Under the pieces are notes generated by a model, which had not been told where the DNA came from, ran no database searches, and saw only the letters and a program-made list of their open reading frames with translations. A DNA stretch of 11,896 bases from DASVDK01 sp036381125 [NCBI: Thermodesulfobacteriota bacterium] (GTDB taxonomy: Bacteria; DASVDK01), in contig DASVDK010000369.1 in the NCBI GenBank assembly GCA_036381125.1, positions 1 to 11,896 of the forward strand. Direction: 5' to 3'. The stretch's first letter is position 1, and the number at the start of each line of letters is the position of its first letter. Positions 6,418 to 11,896 of this stretch are shown here, one piece after another. The position numbers were made by a program, and so were the translations under genes.

Positions 6418-7104
6418 ATGCGCAGCGTACGGATCATGGTCCTCGCAGCGGCCGCGTGGCTGCTCGTCCCCGCGGTGACGATACTGGCCGCGGTTTCGCC
6501 CAGGGTGTACGTGGCGAACGAGGGGTCGGACTCGGTGTCGGTCGTCGACCCGGCACTCCGCCGCCAGCTCACCGTCGTGGAGGTGGGCGAAAGTCCCCAC
6601 AACGTCCAGGTCTCGCCGGACGGCACGCTGGCATGGGTGACGAACGAGGGCGCCCGCGAGAAGGACGAGGCGCACGAGGCAATGTCCGGCGCCGAGCACG
6701 GCGACATGGCCCGGCGGGGCGAGATCTGGGCGATCGACACCGAGACCAACGCGGTCGTCGCGAAGGTCCCGGTTGGCAAGCATCCCGCTCACGTCGTCCT
6801 CGGCCCGGGTGGCCGGTACGCCTACGTGACGAACATCTACGGGGGCACGCTCTCGATCCTCGACGTGGGGCGCCTCGAGGTCGGGGCCACCGTCCCGGTC
6901 GGCGAGGAGCCGAACGACGACGCGGGACATCAACGACCCTGGCGCGCCGGCGAGTCAGGCCTACCGGGAACGGCTGGTGCTCGCCGAAGGGGGTTACACA
7001 CCTCACGCGATCGTCGTCGAGGACGCGGGGCGAGTTTGCGTCCGCCTGCCAGATGGGGGATGCGTCCGCGGGAAGGTCGTAGTGGAATGAGTCGTCAACC
7101 GTAG
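6418..7104 (+). pseudogene. YVTN beta-propeller protein, exported, truncated
   Basis: The gene starts well (ATG after ggaggcacagac) with a signal peptide at residues 1-25. Three blades of the YVTN type follow: RVYVANEGSDSVSVVD (29-44), SPDGTLAWVTNEG (66-78) and GGRYAYVTNIYGGTLSILD (131-149), with a His/Met-containing insert (83-99). Blade homology stops at VPVGEEPN (159-166), about 6915, roughly half of a normal seven-blade protein. Beyond that the frame gives Arg/Gly-rich residues that look non-native to the stop at 7104. Such proteins are periplasmic and often accompany metal or redox systems, but the ligand cannot be told. A second, better-looking frame covers the same tail (listed separately), so this is probably a deletion or frameshift product. 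The truncated 228-residue product might still be made. Confidence 0.7.
6923..7090 (+). pseudogene. C-terminal gene fragment in the alternative frame behind the propeller
   Basis: In the frame ending with TGA at 7088-7090 the translation looks like genuine protein: RDINDPGAPASQAYRERLVL, then AEGGYTPHAIVVEDAGRV and a closing VRLPDGG...GKVVVE. It has balanced composition, alternating beta-type hydrophobics and a natural end, unlike the frame that is open from the propeller start. It has no start codon of its own with a ribosome site. It may be the displaced C-terminus of the propeller protein after a frameshift near 6918, or the end of a different gene joined by a deletion. I do not recognise the family. 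Confidence 0.45.
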
Positions 7105-7107
7105 CGC

Positions 7108-7116
7108 AAAGGAGGT
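7108..7116 (+). promoter_or_regulatory. Near-consensus Shine-Dalgarno of the Met-rich peptide
   Basis: AAAGGAGGT sits 5 bases before the ATG at 7122 and is the strongest ribosome site in the window. It shows that the small peptide gene downstream is meant to be translated efficiently, independent of the broken gene before it. Confidence 0.75.
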
Positions 7117-7121
7117 CATCC

Positions 7122-7340
7122 ATGAGACACGCACTCGCGATCCTGGCTGCCCCGGTAGTAGGCGTGGCAGCCGTCTCGTATGCGCAGCCGCAGCCGTCGC
7201 CGCAGCCGGCGAGGCCCGGTGGGGGCCCCGGGATGGGTCCCGGCGCGATGGGCCCGGGAGCGATGGGCCCGGGGATGATGATGGCCGACATGTCGAGGAT
7301 GATGGAGCGGATGGCCGAGATCCTCGGCGCGCCGAAGTAG
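7122..7340 (+). CDS. Small exported Met/Gly/Pro-rich peptide
   Basis: The 72-residue product has a signal peptide (1-21, SYA before QPQ) and a mature part of about 51 residues. It opens with a Gln/Pro stretch, then repeats GPGAMGPGAMGPGMMM (39-54) and a short amphipathic helix, MADMSRMMERMAEILG. Ten of the mature residues are Met, a composition like the Met-rich Cu(I)/Ag(I)-binding segments of periplasmic copper proteins, though no complete known domain is present. The repeats are also visible in the DNA as gatgggcccggg units. A near-consensus ribosome site precedes it. It closes the plus-strand cluster, and the stop faces the collapsed beta-PGM gene on the other strand. Function is unknown; metal binding or a secreted low-complexity chaperone are possibilities. 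Confidence 0.72.
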   Translation: MRHALAILAAPVVGVAAVSYAQPQPSPQPARPGGGPGMGPGAMGPGAMGPGMMMADMSRMMERMAEILGAPK

Positions 7341-7418
7341 CACCGCAACCGCCATGGTGGCCGCGGTCGGGCCGAAGGGGCGCGCTACGTCCGCGCCGCT
7401 CTCGATGAGCGCCGCGCG

Positions 7419-7586
7419 GAGCCGCCTCGCGGCCTCGACGAAGGCGTCCGGTGCCGGTTTGCCCGGGAGGTCGAGCCGCTCGCGCCCGAGGCCGTCGACC
7501 TGGGCGTCGAACAGGCTCGTCAGGACGCCGTCGAGGTCGAACAGGAAGGCATCGGCCTCCGCCAGGTCGATCACGTAGCCCGCCAT
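7419..7586 (-). pseudogene. Beta-phosphoglucomutase (HAD family), collapsed remnant
   Basis: The frame starts properly at ATG 7586, after AGGGGG and 12 bases past the UspA stop. It carries the HAD motif I of beta-PGM, DAFLFDLDGVLT (12-23) with both catalytic Asp residues. It then jumps directly to the region near HAD motif III: LFDAQVDG (25-32) and LPGKPAPDAFVEAARRL (40-56). The cap domain, about 150 residues, is missing. A following ALIESGADV (59-67) resembles the HGADVV segment at the very C-terminus, which would mean a second deletion removed motif IV. After that the frame runs on as non-native sequence to 7116, over the peptide gene on the other strand. Beta-PGM converts beta-glucose 1-phosphate to glucose 6-phosphate and is the usual partner of GH65 phosphorylases, which fits the operon. 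The remnant cannot be active. Confidence 0.78.
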
Positions 7587-7598
7587 GGTCGCCGCCCC

Positions 7599-8444
7599 CT
7601 ACGCCGCCACGCGAACGACGAGGATCGGACAGGACGCGCCGCCGACCACGGCCCGCGCCGTCAGCGCCCGGCCCGGCTCGAGGACGCCGCGCCAGGCCAG
7701 CACGATCAGGTCGCTCGCCTCGCGGGACGCGAACTCGACGATCGCCCGGCCCGCTTCCCCCGCCGCGAAGGAGAGCCGCATCGGCACCTCGCCCGGCGGC
7801 CGGCCGATTGCCCGGAGCCTGTCGAGGAACTCCCTCGCCCAGGCGGGCCACTCGTGCTGCGGCTGGTCCAGGTAGCGGGGTGCTGCGCACGTGCCGGGTT
7901 CCCCGGGAGGCTCCGAGCCCGGCACGGCGACGTGGAGCACGGTCAGCTCCGCCCCCGCCCGGCGGGCGAGCTCCGCTGCGGGGGAGAGGGCGGCCGCGCT
8001 CGTGGGCGTCCCGTCGTGAGGCAGGAGCAGCCGGCGCAGCGTCCAGGGGCGCGGACCGCGCTCCGGGTGTACGAGCACGACGGGGCAGGCGGCGGTCCGC
8101 AGCACCTCGCGGGTGACGCTCCCGAGCGCGCCGCGAGGCTTGTCGAGACCGGTGTGCGTGCACATGACGATGAGCGCGTGCCGCCGGGACGCGGCAAGGT
8201 CGACGATCGCGGCCGCGGGCGAGCCGGTCGCCTGGTGCAGCACCGAGCCTTCGAGCTGCTCCGATGTCAGCTTCAGCGGCTCCAGCATCTCGCGAGGCGG
8301 CCGCGGCCGAACGCCGACGTGGACGATGCACGGCGTCGACCCGAGGAGCGCGGCGAGCCCCCTGGCCACCGGGAGGGCGGCGGTAGCGTGCACCGTGCCG
8401 TCGAGCGGGACGATGACGGCTGGCGCCAGGGTAGCCGGTGTCAT
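7599..8444 (-). CDS. Universal stress protein with two UspA domains
   Basis: The 281-residue product is a tandem UspA protein. Domain 1 (about 8-126) begins VIVPLDGTVHATAALPVA and ends with RGALGSVTREVLRTAACPVV, keeping the GxLGS/T part of the ATP-binding loop. Domain 2 (about 137-281) begins LLLPHDGTPTSAAALSPA and ends with ASCPILVVRV; its nucleotide loop (GVLEPGRALTARAVV) has drifted from the consensus, so only the first domain may bind ATP. The ATG overlaps the GH65 stop in an ATGA arrangement, with GGGAGGTGG inside the end of the GH65 gene, so translation is coupled. The same frame stays open far upstream through the GH65 gene, but that part is only an antiphase shadow. Its place between a GH65 enzyme and beta-PGM suggests it is made with glucan or disaccharide catabolism genes under stress. 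Confidence 0.9.
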   Translation of the reverse strand: MTPATLAPAVIVPLDGTVHATAALPVARGLAALLGSTPCIVHVGVRPRPPREMLEPLKLTSEQLEGSVLHQATGSPAAAIVDLAASRRHALIVMCTHTGLDKPRGALGSVTREVLRTAACPVVLVHPERGPRPWTLRRLLLPHDGTPTSAAALSPAAELARRAGAELTVLHVAVPGSEPPGEPGTCAAPRYLDQPQHEWPAWAREFLDRLRAIGRPPGEVPMRLSFAAGEAGRAIVEFASREASDLIVLAWRGVLEPGRALTARAVVGGASCPILVVRVAA

Positions 8445-10948
8445 CCATCCACCTCCCGCCACGCCTCCCACGCGCCGTCGAGCCGCCTGGCCTGGTAGCG
8501 GTGGCCCGGGGCGATCGTCCTGGACGGCCCCCCCACCAGCGCAGCGGTCATGGGGCCTTCGCCCTCCATCGCGACCTCGATCCCTCGCGGCTCGCGGGTC
8601 ACCGAGACCGACACCGTTCGCCCGCGCCATCGGGTCACGAACGACAGCCCGTGCCAGGCGGGCAGCAGGTGTGGATCGAAGGCGAGGCCGTCCTCTCCGA
8701 GGCGCAGCCCGGCGACCCCCAGGACCGCGGCCTGCCAGAGGCCGCCGAGCGCGCCGATGTGCACGCCGCCCGCGGCGCTGCCCATCCTGTCCGCGAGGTC
8801 GATCTCCGCCGTCTGGCGGAAGTACCGCTCGGCGAGGGCGGTGTCGCCGAGGCGGGCGGCGGCCAGCGCGTGGAAGGCGGAGCTGAGGGAGCTGCCGTGC
8901 GCGGTGCGGGGCTCGTAGTAGCGGAAGTTCGCCTCGTGCACCTCGCGCGGGAAGCAGTCCCGGAGGAGGACGCCGAGTGCGACCACGTCCGCCTGCTTGA
9001 TGACCCTGGACCGCCGGGTCCGCTCCCGCCCGAGGCAGACGTCGATCGGCACGGCACACGGGCCGTGGGCGGCGAGGTCGACGTCCTCGAGATCGAAGAA
9101 CCCGCGGAACTGCTCGAAGAGGCCGGTCCCCGGGTCGAAGCCGGTCTCGATCGCCGCGGCGACGTGCCGCCACGCCTCCGGCTCTTCCGGCGAGAGGCCG
9201 AGCCGCTCCGCCAGAGCCCGCCAGCGCTCGGGCCAGCGGTCGGCGACCAGCCGCGCGGCGTCGGCGCCGCGCTCCAGGTTCCACCGGGCCATGAGGTTCG
9301 TGTAGGCGTTGTCGTCGACGCACTCGTGGTACTCGTCGGGTCCGATGACGCACCGGAAGTGGTAGCGGCCGTCCGGCTCGAGGCGACCACGGCTGGCCCA
9401 GAAGCGGGCCGTCTCGAGCAGGATCTCGGCGCCGGCGTCGAGGAGGAACCGGTCGTCGCCGGTGGCGCGCCAGTAGTGCCAGACGGCGTAGGCGACGTCG
9501 GCGCTGACGTGGTGCTCCTGCTCTCCGGTCAGGATCGGGACGATCTGGCCGTCGGGCGCGACCGCCGAGGAGGGGGTCACGTCCTCGCCGGTGTCCGCGG
9601 ACTCCCAGGCGTAGAGGGCTCCCCGGTAGCCGAGGGCGCTCGCCTTCGCCCGGGCGGCGGGCAGCGTGTGATAGCGGTACATGAGGAGGGCGCGCGCGGC
9701 CGGGGGGTCGGTCAGCGTATAGAAGGGGAGCAGGTAGATCTCGGTGTCCCAGAAGACGTGGCCCTTGTAGGCCTCGCCGGTGAGGGCCCGGGCGCCGATC
9801 GACACGCCCTCGTCCTCGGGGTTCGCGGCGCTGATCAGGTGGTAGGCCGCGAAGCGGAGCGCGCGCTGGTCCGGCTCGTCGCCCGCCACCCGGACGTCGG
9901 CCACGGACCAGCGGGCGCTCCAGGCGGTCACGTGCGCGTCGACAGCCCGCTCGATGCCGTCGTCCCGCGCGCGCGCGAGGTGCCGGGCGGCCGCCCCGGC
10001 CGGGTTCTCGTCGTCCCGCGAGGTGTAGACGATGGCGAGCCGGGTAAGGAGGGCGGTCTCGCCGATCCCGGCATACCAGGTCCAGCGCTCGACGACCCCC
10101 CGCGGGCCAGGTTCGCGCGCCCGCTCGACCCGCTCGCCCCGCCCGGTCCGCATCTCGCCGCCGAGGGCGACGGCGACGACCACCCCGCGGCTCGTGGTCC
10201 GCAGCAGTACGTCGGGCGCGCCATCGCCGGAGGCGGCCCGCTCGACCGTCCCGCCGCCGGGGTCCGCGGGCCACTGGAGGCGGCTCTCGATGTGCACCGT
10301 GTCGCTGTAGTTCTCCGGCGTGATCAGGACGGACTGGGCGAGCAGGTGGCGATCGGCAAGGGAGGCGAGGCGCAGGAAGCGCAGGTGCGTCACCCGACCG
10401 GTGGGGTCCCTCTGGCGCCACTCGCGCCAGAGGATCGCCTGCCGCAGGTCGAGCACCCGGCGGTGCTCGACGATCTCCCCCGCCTCGAGCGTGAGCCGTA
10501 GCCCGCCGACGACGAGCGCGAGGTGCGTCCAGTCGGGCAGCCGGACGAGCGTCGGTCCGGCGCCGGCGTCCGGGCCGACGTCGAACACGCCGGCCACGAA
10601 GGTGGCCGGCCACGAGAGGCTGCACCCCTCGGCCAGGGAGCCACGGGTGCCGACGTAGCCGTTGGCGACGGTGAAGAGCGACTCGATCTCGTGCTCGCGC
10701 GGGAGGGCGAAGCCCTCCTCGACGAGCCGCCAGGCGGGGTCCGCGGTCGGGGCGCCCGGGAGATCGAGCGCGGCAATGGCCGCCGCGGTCGAGGTCGAGC
10801 GTCGCGTCGAGTGTTCGGACAAGGCTGTCCTCGGCGAAGTTTCGAGCGCCTGCGACGCGCGTGCCGCCGGATGGGCAGTCTCCTCGCCGCGTTGGCGCAT
10901 CTCTCGCCCGAAGGCGACGGGAGAGTCCTTCGTGCCGGAAGTCCTCAT
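8441..10948 (-). CDS. Glycoside hydrolase family 65 protein, probably a disaccharide phosphorylase
   Basis: A complete GH65 enzyme of about 835 residues. The N-terminal domain has ESLFTVANGYVGTRG (89-103). The (alpha/alpha)6 domain contains FWDTEIYLLPFY (399-410) and GPDEYHECVDDNAYTN with the acid catalyst Glu539. Sugar contacts KQ lie at 651-652 and HGSSLS at 684-689 is the phosphate-site motif of the phosphorylases. This favours inverting phosphorolysis of an alpha-glucoside (maltose, trehalose, kojibiose or nigerose) to beta-glucose 1-phosphate; which one cannot be read from sequence. The start is uncertain: ATG 10948 has gagg 8 bases upstream, ATG 10900 is also possible, and the GTG at 11023 lies inside an SDR remnant. 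The first 60-70 residues are low in family conservation. It overlaps uspA by 4 bases and is followed by the beta-PGM remnant. Confidence 0.92.
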   Translation of the reverse strand: MRTSGTKDSPVAFGREMRQRGEETAHPAARASQALETSPRTALSEHSTRRSTSTAAAIAALDLPGAPTADPAWRLVEEGFALPREHEIESLFTVANGYVGTRGSLAEGCSLSWPATFVAGVFDVGPDAGAGPTLVRLPDWTHLALVVGGLRLTLEAGEIVEHRRVLDLRQAILWREWRQRDPTGRVTHLRFLRLASLADRHLLAQSVLITPENYSDTVHIESRLQWPADPGGGTVERAASGDGAPDVLLRTTSRGVVVAVALGGEMRTGRGERVERAREPGPRGVVERWTWYAGIGETALLTRLAIVYTSRDDENPAGAAARHLARARDDGIERAVDAHVTAWSARWSVADVRVAGDEPDQRALRFAAYHLISAANPEDEGVSIGARALTGEAYKGHVFWDTEIYLLPFYTLTDPPAARALLMYRYHTLPAARAKASALGYRGALYAWESADTGEDVTPSSAVAPDGQIVPILTGEQEHHVSADVAYAVWHYWRATGDDRFLLDAGAEILLETARFWASRGRLEPDGRYHFRCVIGPDEYHECVDDNAYTNLMARWNLERGADAARLVADRWPERWRALAERLGLSPEEPEAWRHVAAAIETGFDPGTGLFEQFRGFFDLEDVDLAAHGPCAVPIDVCLGRERTRRSRVIKQADVVALGVLLRDCFPREVHEANFRYYEPRTAHGSSLSSAFHALAAARLGDTALAERYFRQTAEIDLADRMGSAAGGVHIGALGGLWQAAVLGVAGLRLGEDGLAFDPHLLPAWHGLSFVTRWRGRTVSVSVTREPRGIEVAMEGEGPMTAALVGGPSRTIAPGHRYQARRLDGAWEAWREVDG

Positions 10949-10959
10949 GGCCCTGGCCT

Positions 10960-11035
10960 CGCGCTTCTTTCCCCCGTTCGAGGAGGACACCGGTAGCGAG
11001 CTGGTCATCGACGGCGGGTACACGGTACGTGAGTA
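10960..11035 (+). pseudogene. C-terminal remnant of a short-chain dehydrogenase (SDR)
   Basis: On the plus strand the frame through 10989-11030 reads TGSELVIDGGYTVRE, the almost invariant C-terminal end of classical SDR oxidoreductases (TGxxLxVDGGYTA). A few residues before it (MALASRFF) resemble the preceding LASDxSxF helix in damaged form. The usual stop a few residues later is missing and no Rossmann fold, Asn-Ser-Tyr-Lys site or start is found upstream, because that DNA is occupied by the 5' end of the GH65 gene on the other strand. It is best read as the last scrap of a gene cut away at this boundary. Confidence 0.6.
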
Positions 11036-11044
11036 CGCACCGTG
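11021..11044. promoter_or_regulatory. Inverted repeat upstream of the GH65 operon
   Basis: Ten-base arms (cacggtacgt and acgcaccgtg, 9 of 10 paired) surround a 4-base centre. It lies about 73 bases before the proposed GH65 start and about 115 bases before the exported-protein gene on the other strand, so it sits in a divergent control region. Size and position fit an operator; a LacI or GntR-type site would be natural for a sugar operon but no regulator is present here. Confidence 0.35.
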
Positions 11045-11159
11045 CGGCGTGGACGGGCCAGGTGGGACATCGGCGTCTCACTCCGGTTCCTGCGGGCCCC
11101 GCCAACCCGGCGTTTTCCCGGGGGCTCGGCCTGGCCTCTCCCTTGCAACCGCTCCGCGC

Positions 11160-11480
11160 GTGACCGGGACGCGCCTGATAGTCGCGCTGCTCGCGCTCGT
11201 GGTGGCCGTCGGCCAGCTTGCCTGTGCCGTTCACCCCGACGGCGAAACCGCGTACCGGACCGCCTCCGGGCCGGGTGTCGCACTCGCGTCGGCACACGAG
11301 GGGCCGGACTGCGACGCGCAGCCGGCGTCCACGCTGGTCTCGCGGCAGATGCCAGACCTTGCGGTCGTTGCCGGCGCGGCCCTCCACCGAGGGCGGCTGG
11401 TACTCCACGACCCCGACGGGCCCCTGCCGTCTCGCGCCGACACGCCAGCCCCCGGTATTCCCTCGCCGCTTCGACTCTAG
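11160..11480 (+). CDS. Small exported protein of unknown function
   Basis: From GTG 11160 the product has 106 residues: a signal peptide (about 5-23, RLIVALLALVVAVGQLACAV, with a possible lipoprotein-like Cys at 22), then a mature part with HP, SAHEGPDCDAQ and a run rich in His and Asp (VLHDPDG) before a Pro-rich end, PGIPSPLRL. There is no convincing ribosome site, so the start is uncertain. The His/Cys placement recalls DUF2946-type small proteins found near copper genes, but the match is too loose to name. The layout is similar to the exported protein at 3980-4306. It is followed after 121 bases by another exported protein on the same strand. Confidence 0.45.
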   Translation: MTGTRLIVALLALVVAVGQLACAVHPDGETAYRTASGPGVALASAHEGPDCDAQPASTLVSRQMPDLAVVAGAALHRGRLVLHDPDGPLPSRADTPAPGIPSPLRL

Positions 11481-11601
11481 ACCTCCTCCGATCGTACCGT
11501 GACGCCCGGGTGCCGGCTGGATCCGCACCGGCAACGATGCAGGACCACGTCAGTGGACGCGCGCCGCCCGGCGGCGGCGATCCACGTCGAGAGGTGCACT
11601 C

Positions 11602-11896
11602 ATGAAGAAGCGAGTTGTCTCGTTCGTCGCCGCCGTCGCCGCGCTGGCGTCGCTCGCGAACCCGGGTGGGTCCCGTGCCGCGGAGAGCGCAACCCGGACG
11701 AGCAGTGTGGGCCCGGTAACCGTCGCCGTGACGCCGCTGCCGCCCGCGGCCCCCGGCGAGCCGCTCAGGCTGAAGGTCGTCCTCGACACGCACTCGGTGG
11801 ACCTCGACGGCGTCGCCTTCGAGCGCGCCGTGGCGGTTCGGTCGGCCGGCGGTGAGCCCGTGGCCTCGCCGCAGGTCGAATCGACGAAGGGGAGCG
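11602..11896 (+). CDS. Exported protein, N-terminal part, cut by the window end
   Basis: The frame from ATG 11602 (gagaggtgcactc before it) stays open to the last base, giving 98 residues of an unfinished protein. Residues 1-27 are a signal peptide (MKKRVVSFVAAVAALASLA, then SRAAES). The mature part starts GPVTVAVTPLPPAAPGEPL and continues with LKVVLDTHSVDLDGVAFERA and VAVRSAGGEPVASP. This beta-rich segment with DTHSVDLD looks like a conserved domain of periplasmic proteins in which a GGHHRxG-type segment would follow, but that part is outside the window. The family has no assigned function that I can name. It lies in the same orientation as the small exported protein 121 bases upstream. Confidence 0.7.
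   Translation, partial: MKKRVVSFVAAVAALASLANPGGSRAAESATRTSSVGPVTVAVTPLPPAAPGEPLRLKVVLDTHSVDLDGVAFERAVAVRSAGGEPVASPQVESTKGS

Noticed and set aside
7122-7340. GPGAM DNA repeats as a CRISPR or tandem-repeat array
   Set aside because: The units are short (about 12-15 bases), only two to three copies, unspaced and inside a coding frame with signal peptide and ribosome site.
7341-7418. Possible bidirectional terminator around ccatggtgg between the convergent clusters
   Set aside because: Only four-to-five-base arms can be paired, with no T-run; not enough to support a feature.
8438-10501. A 687-codon plus-strand frame opposite GH65
   Set aside because: It is the antisense of a well-conserved GH65 gene with no recognisable motif; long antisense frames are expected at this GC.
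11511-11533. Hairpin tgccgg...ccggca between two exported-protein genes
   Set aside because: Six-base arms with an 11-base loop in GC-rich DNA are expected by chance and no T-run follows.
8445-11534. A very long open minus-strand frame (about 1000 codons) continuous with the UspA gene
   Set aside because: It runs antiphase through the GH65 gene, is extremely Arg/Gly/Pro-rich and shows no domain until the UspA start at 8444. It is a high-GC shadow.

Overview
The window is very GC-rich, densely coded bacterial DNA with GTG starts, short intergenic gaps and purine-rich ribosome binding sites. Gene content (a TAT-exported YghX-type dienelactone hydrolase, an archaeal-type class II GAPDH, a GH65 phosphorylase-like enzyme with UspA, and DUF2933/DUF5676 membrane peptides) suggests an environmental bacterium of a deep-branching high-GC lineage such as Rokubacteria/Methylomirabilota or a deltaproteobacterium-like group. 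This is an inference from gene content; the lineage cannot be fixed from this sequence alone. No rRNA, tRNA, CRISPR array or insertion sequence was seen.

Layout. (1) 1-134 is a short leader with a small palindrome, then a plus-strand dienelactone hydrolase family gene (135-992) closed by a strong hairpin. (2) A minus-strand cluster runs 4306 to about 1100: a small exported protein, a mannose-1-phosphate guanylyltransferase, a small membrane protein overlapping both its neighbours, an archaeal-type GAPDH, and a remnant of a geranylgeranyl-reductase family flavoprotein. (3) A plus-strand cluster runs 4433-7340: the second half of an EamA transporter (broken), a His-rich DUF2933-like peptide, a DUF5676 membrane protein, an internally deleted ftsH, an isoprenylcysteine-methyltransferase-family membrane protein with a one-base frameshift, a truncated YVTN beta-propeller protein and a Met-rich exported peptide. 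(4) A minus-strand operon runs 10948-7419: a GH65 enzyme, a two-domain UspA overlapping it by 4 nt, and a collapsed beta-phosphoglucomutase. (5) The right end holds a remnant of an SDR gene, a small exported protein and the start of a conserved exported protein that leaves the window.

How it may work together. GH65 phosphorolysis would release beta-glucose 1-phosphate, and beta-phosphoglucomutase is the classic partner that converts it to glucose 6-phosphate; here the partner is reduced to a fragment. GMP and GAPDH also belong to sugar-phosphate metabolism. The 4953-7340 cluster has His-rich and Met-rich small envelope proteins of types often seen near copper or heavy-metal resistance genes, so a role in envelope metal stress is a reasonable but unproven reading.

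The most striking feature is the number of genes that keep a good start, or recognisable ends, but have lost their core: GGR, EamA, FtsH, YVTN propeller, beta-PGM and SDR, plus a frameshifted methyltransferase. They alternate with long intact genes. Either this is an accessory region undergoing decay by repeated internal deletion, or the assembly has local deletions. No stretch above 300 bases lacks a gene or a recognisable remnant.
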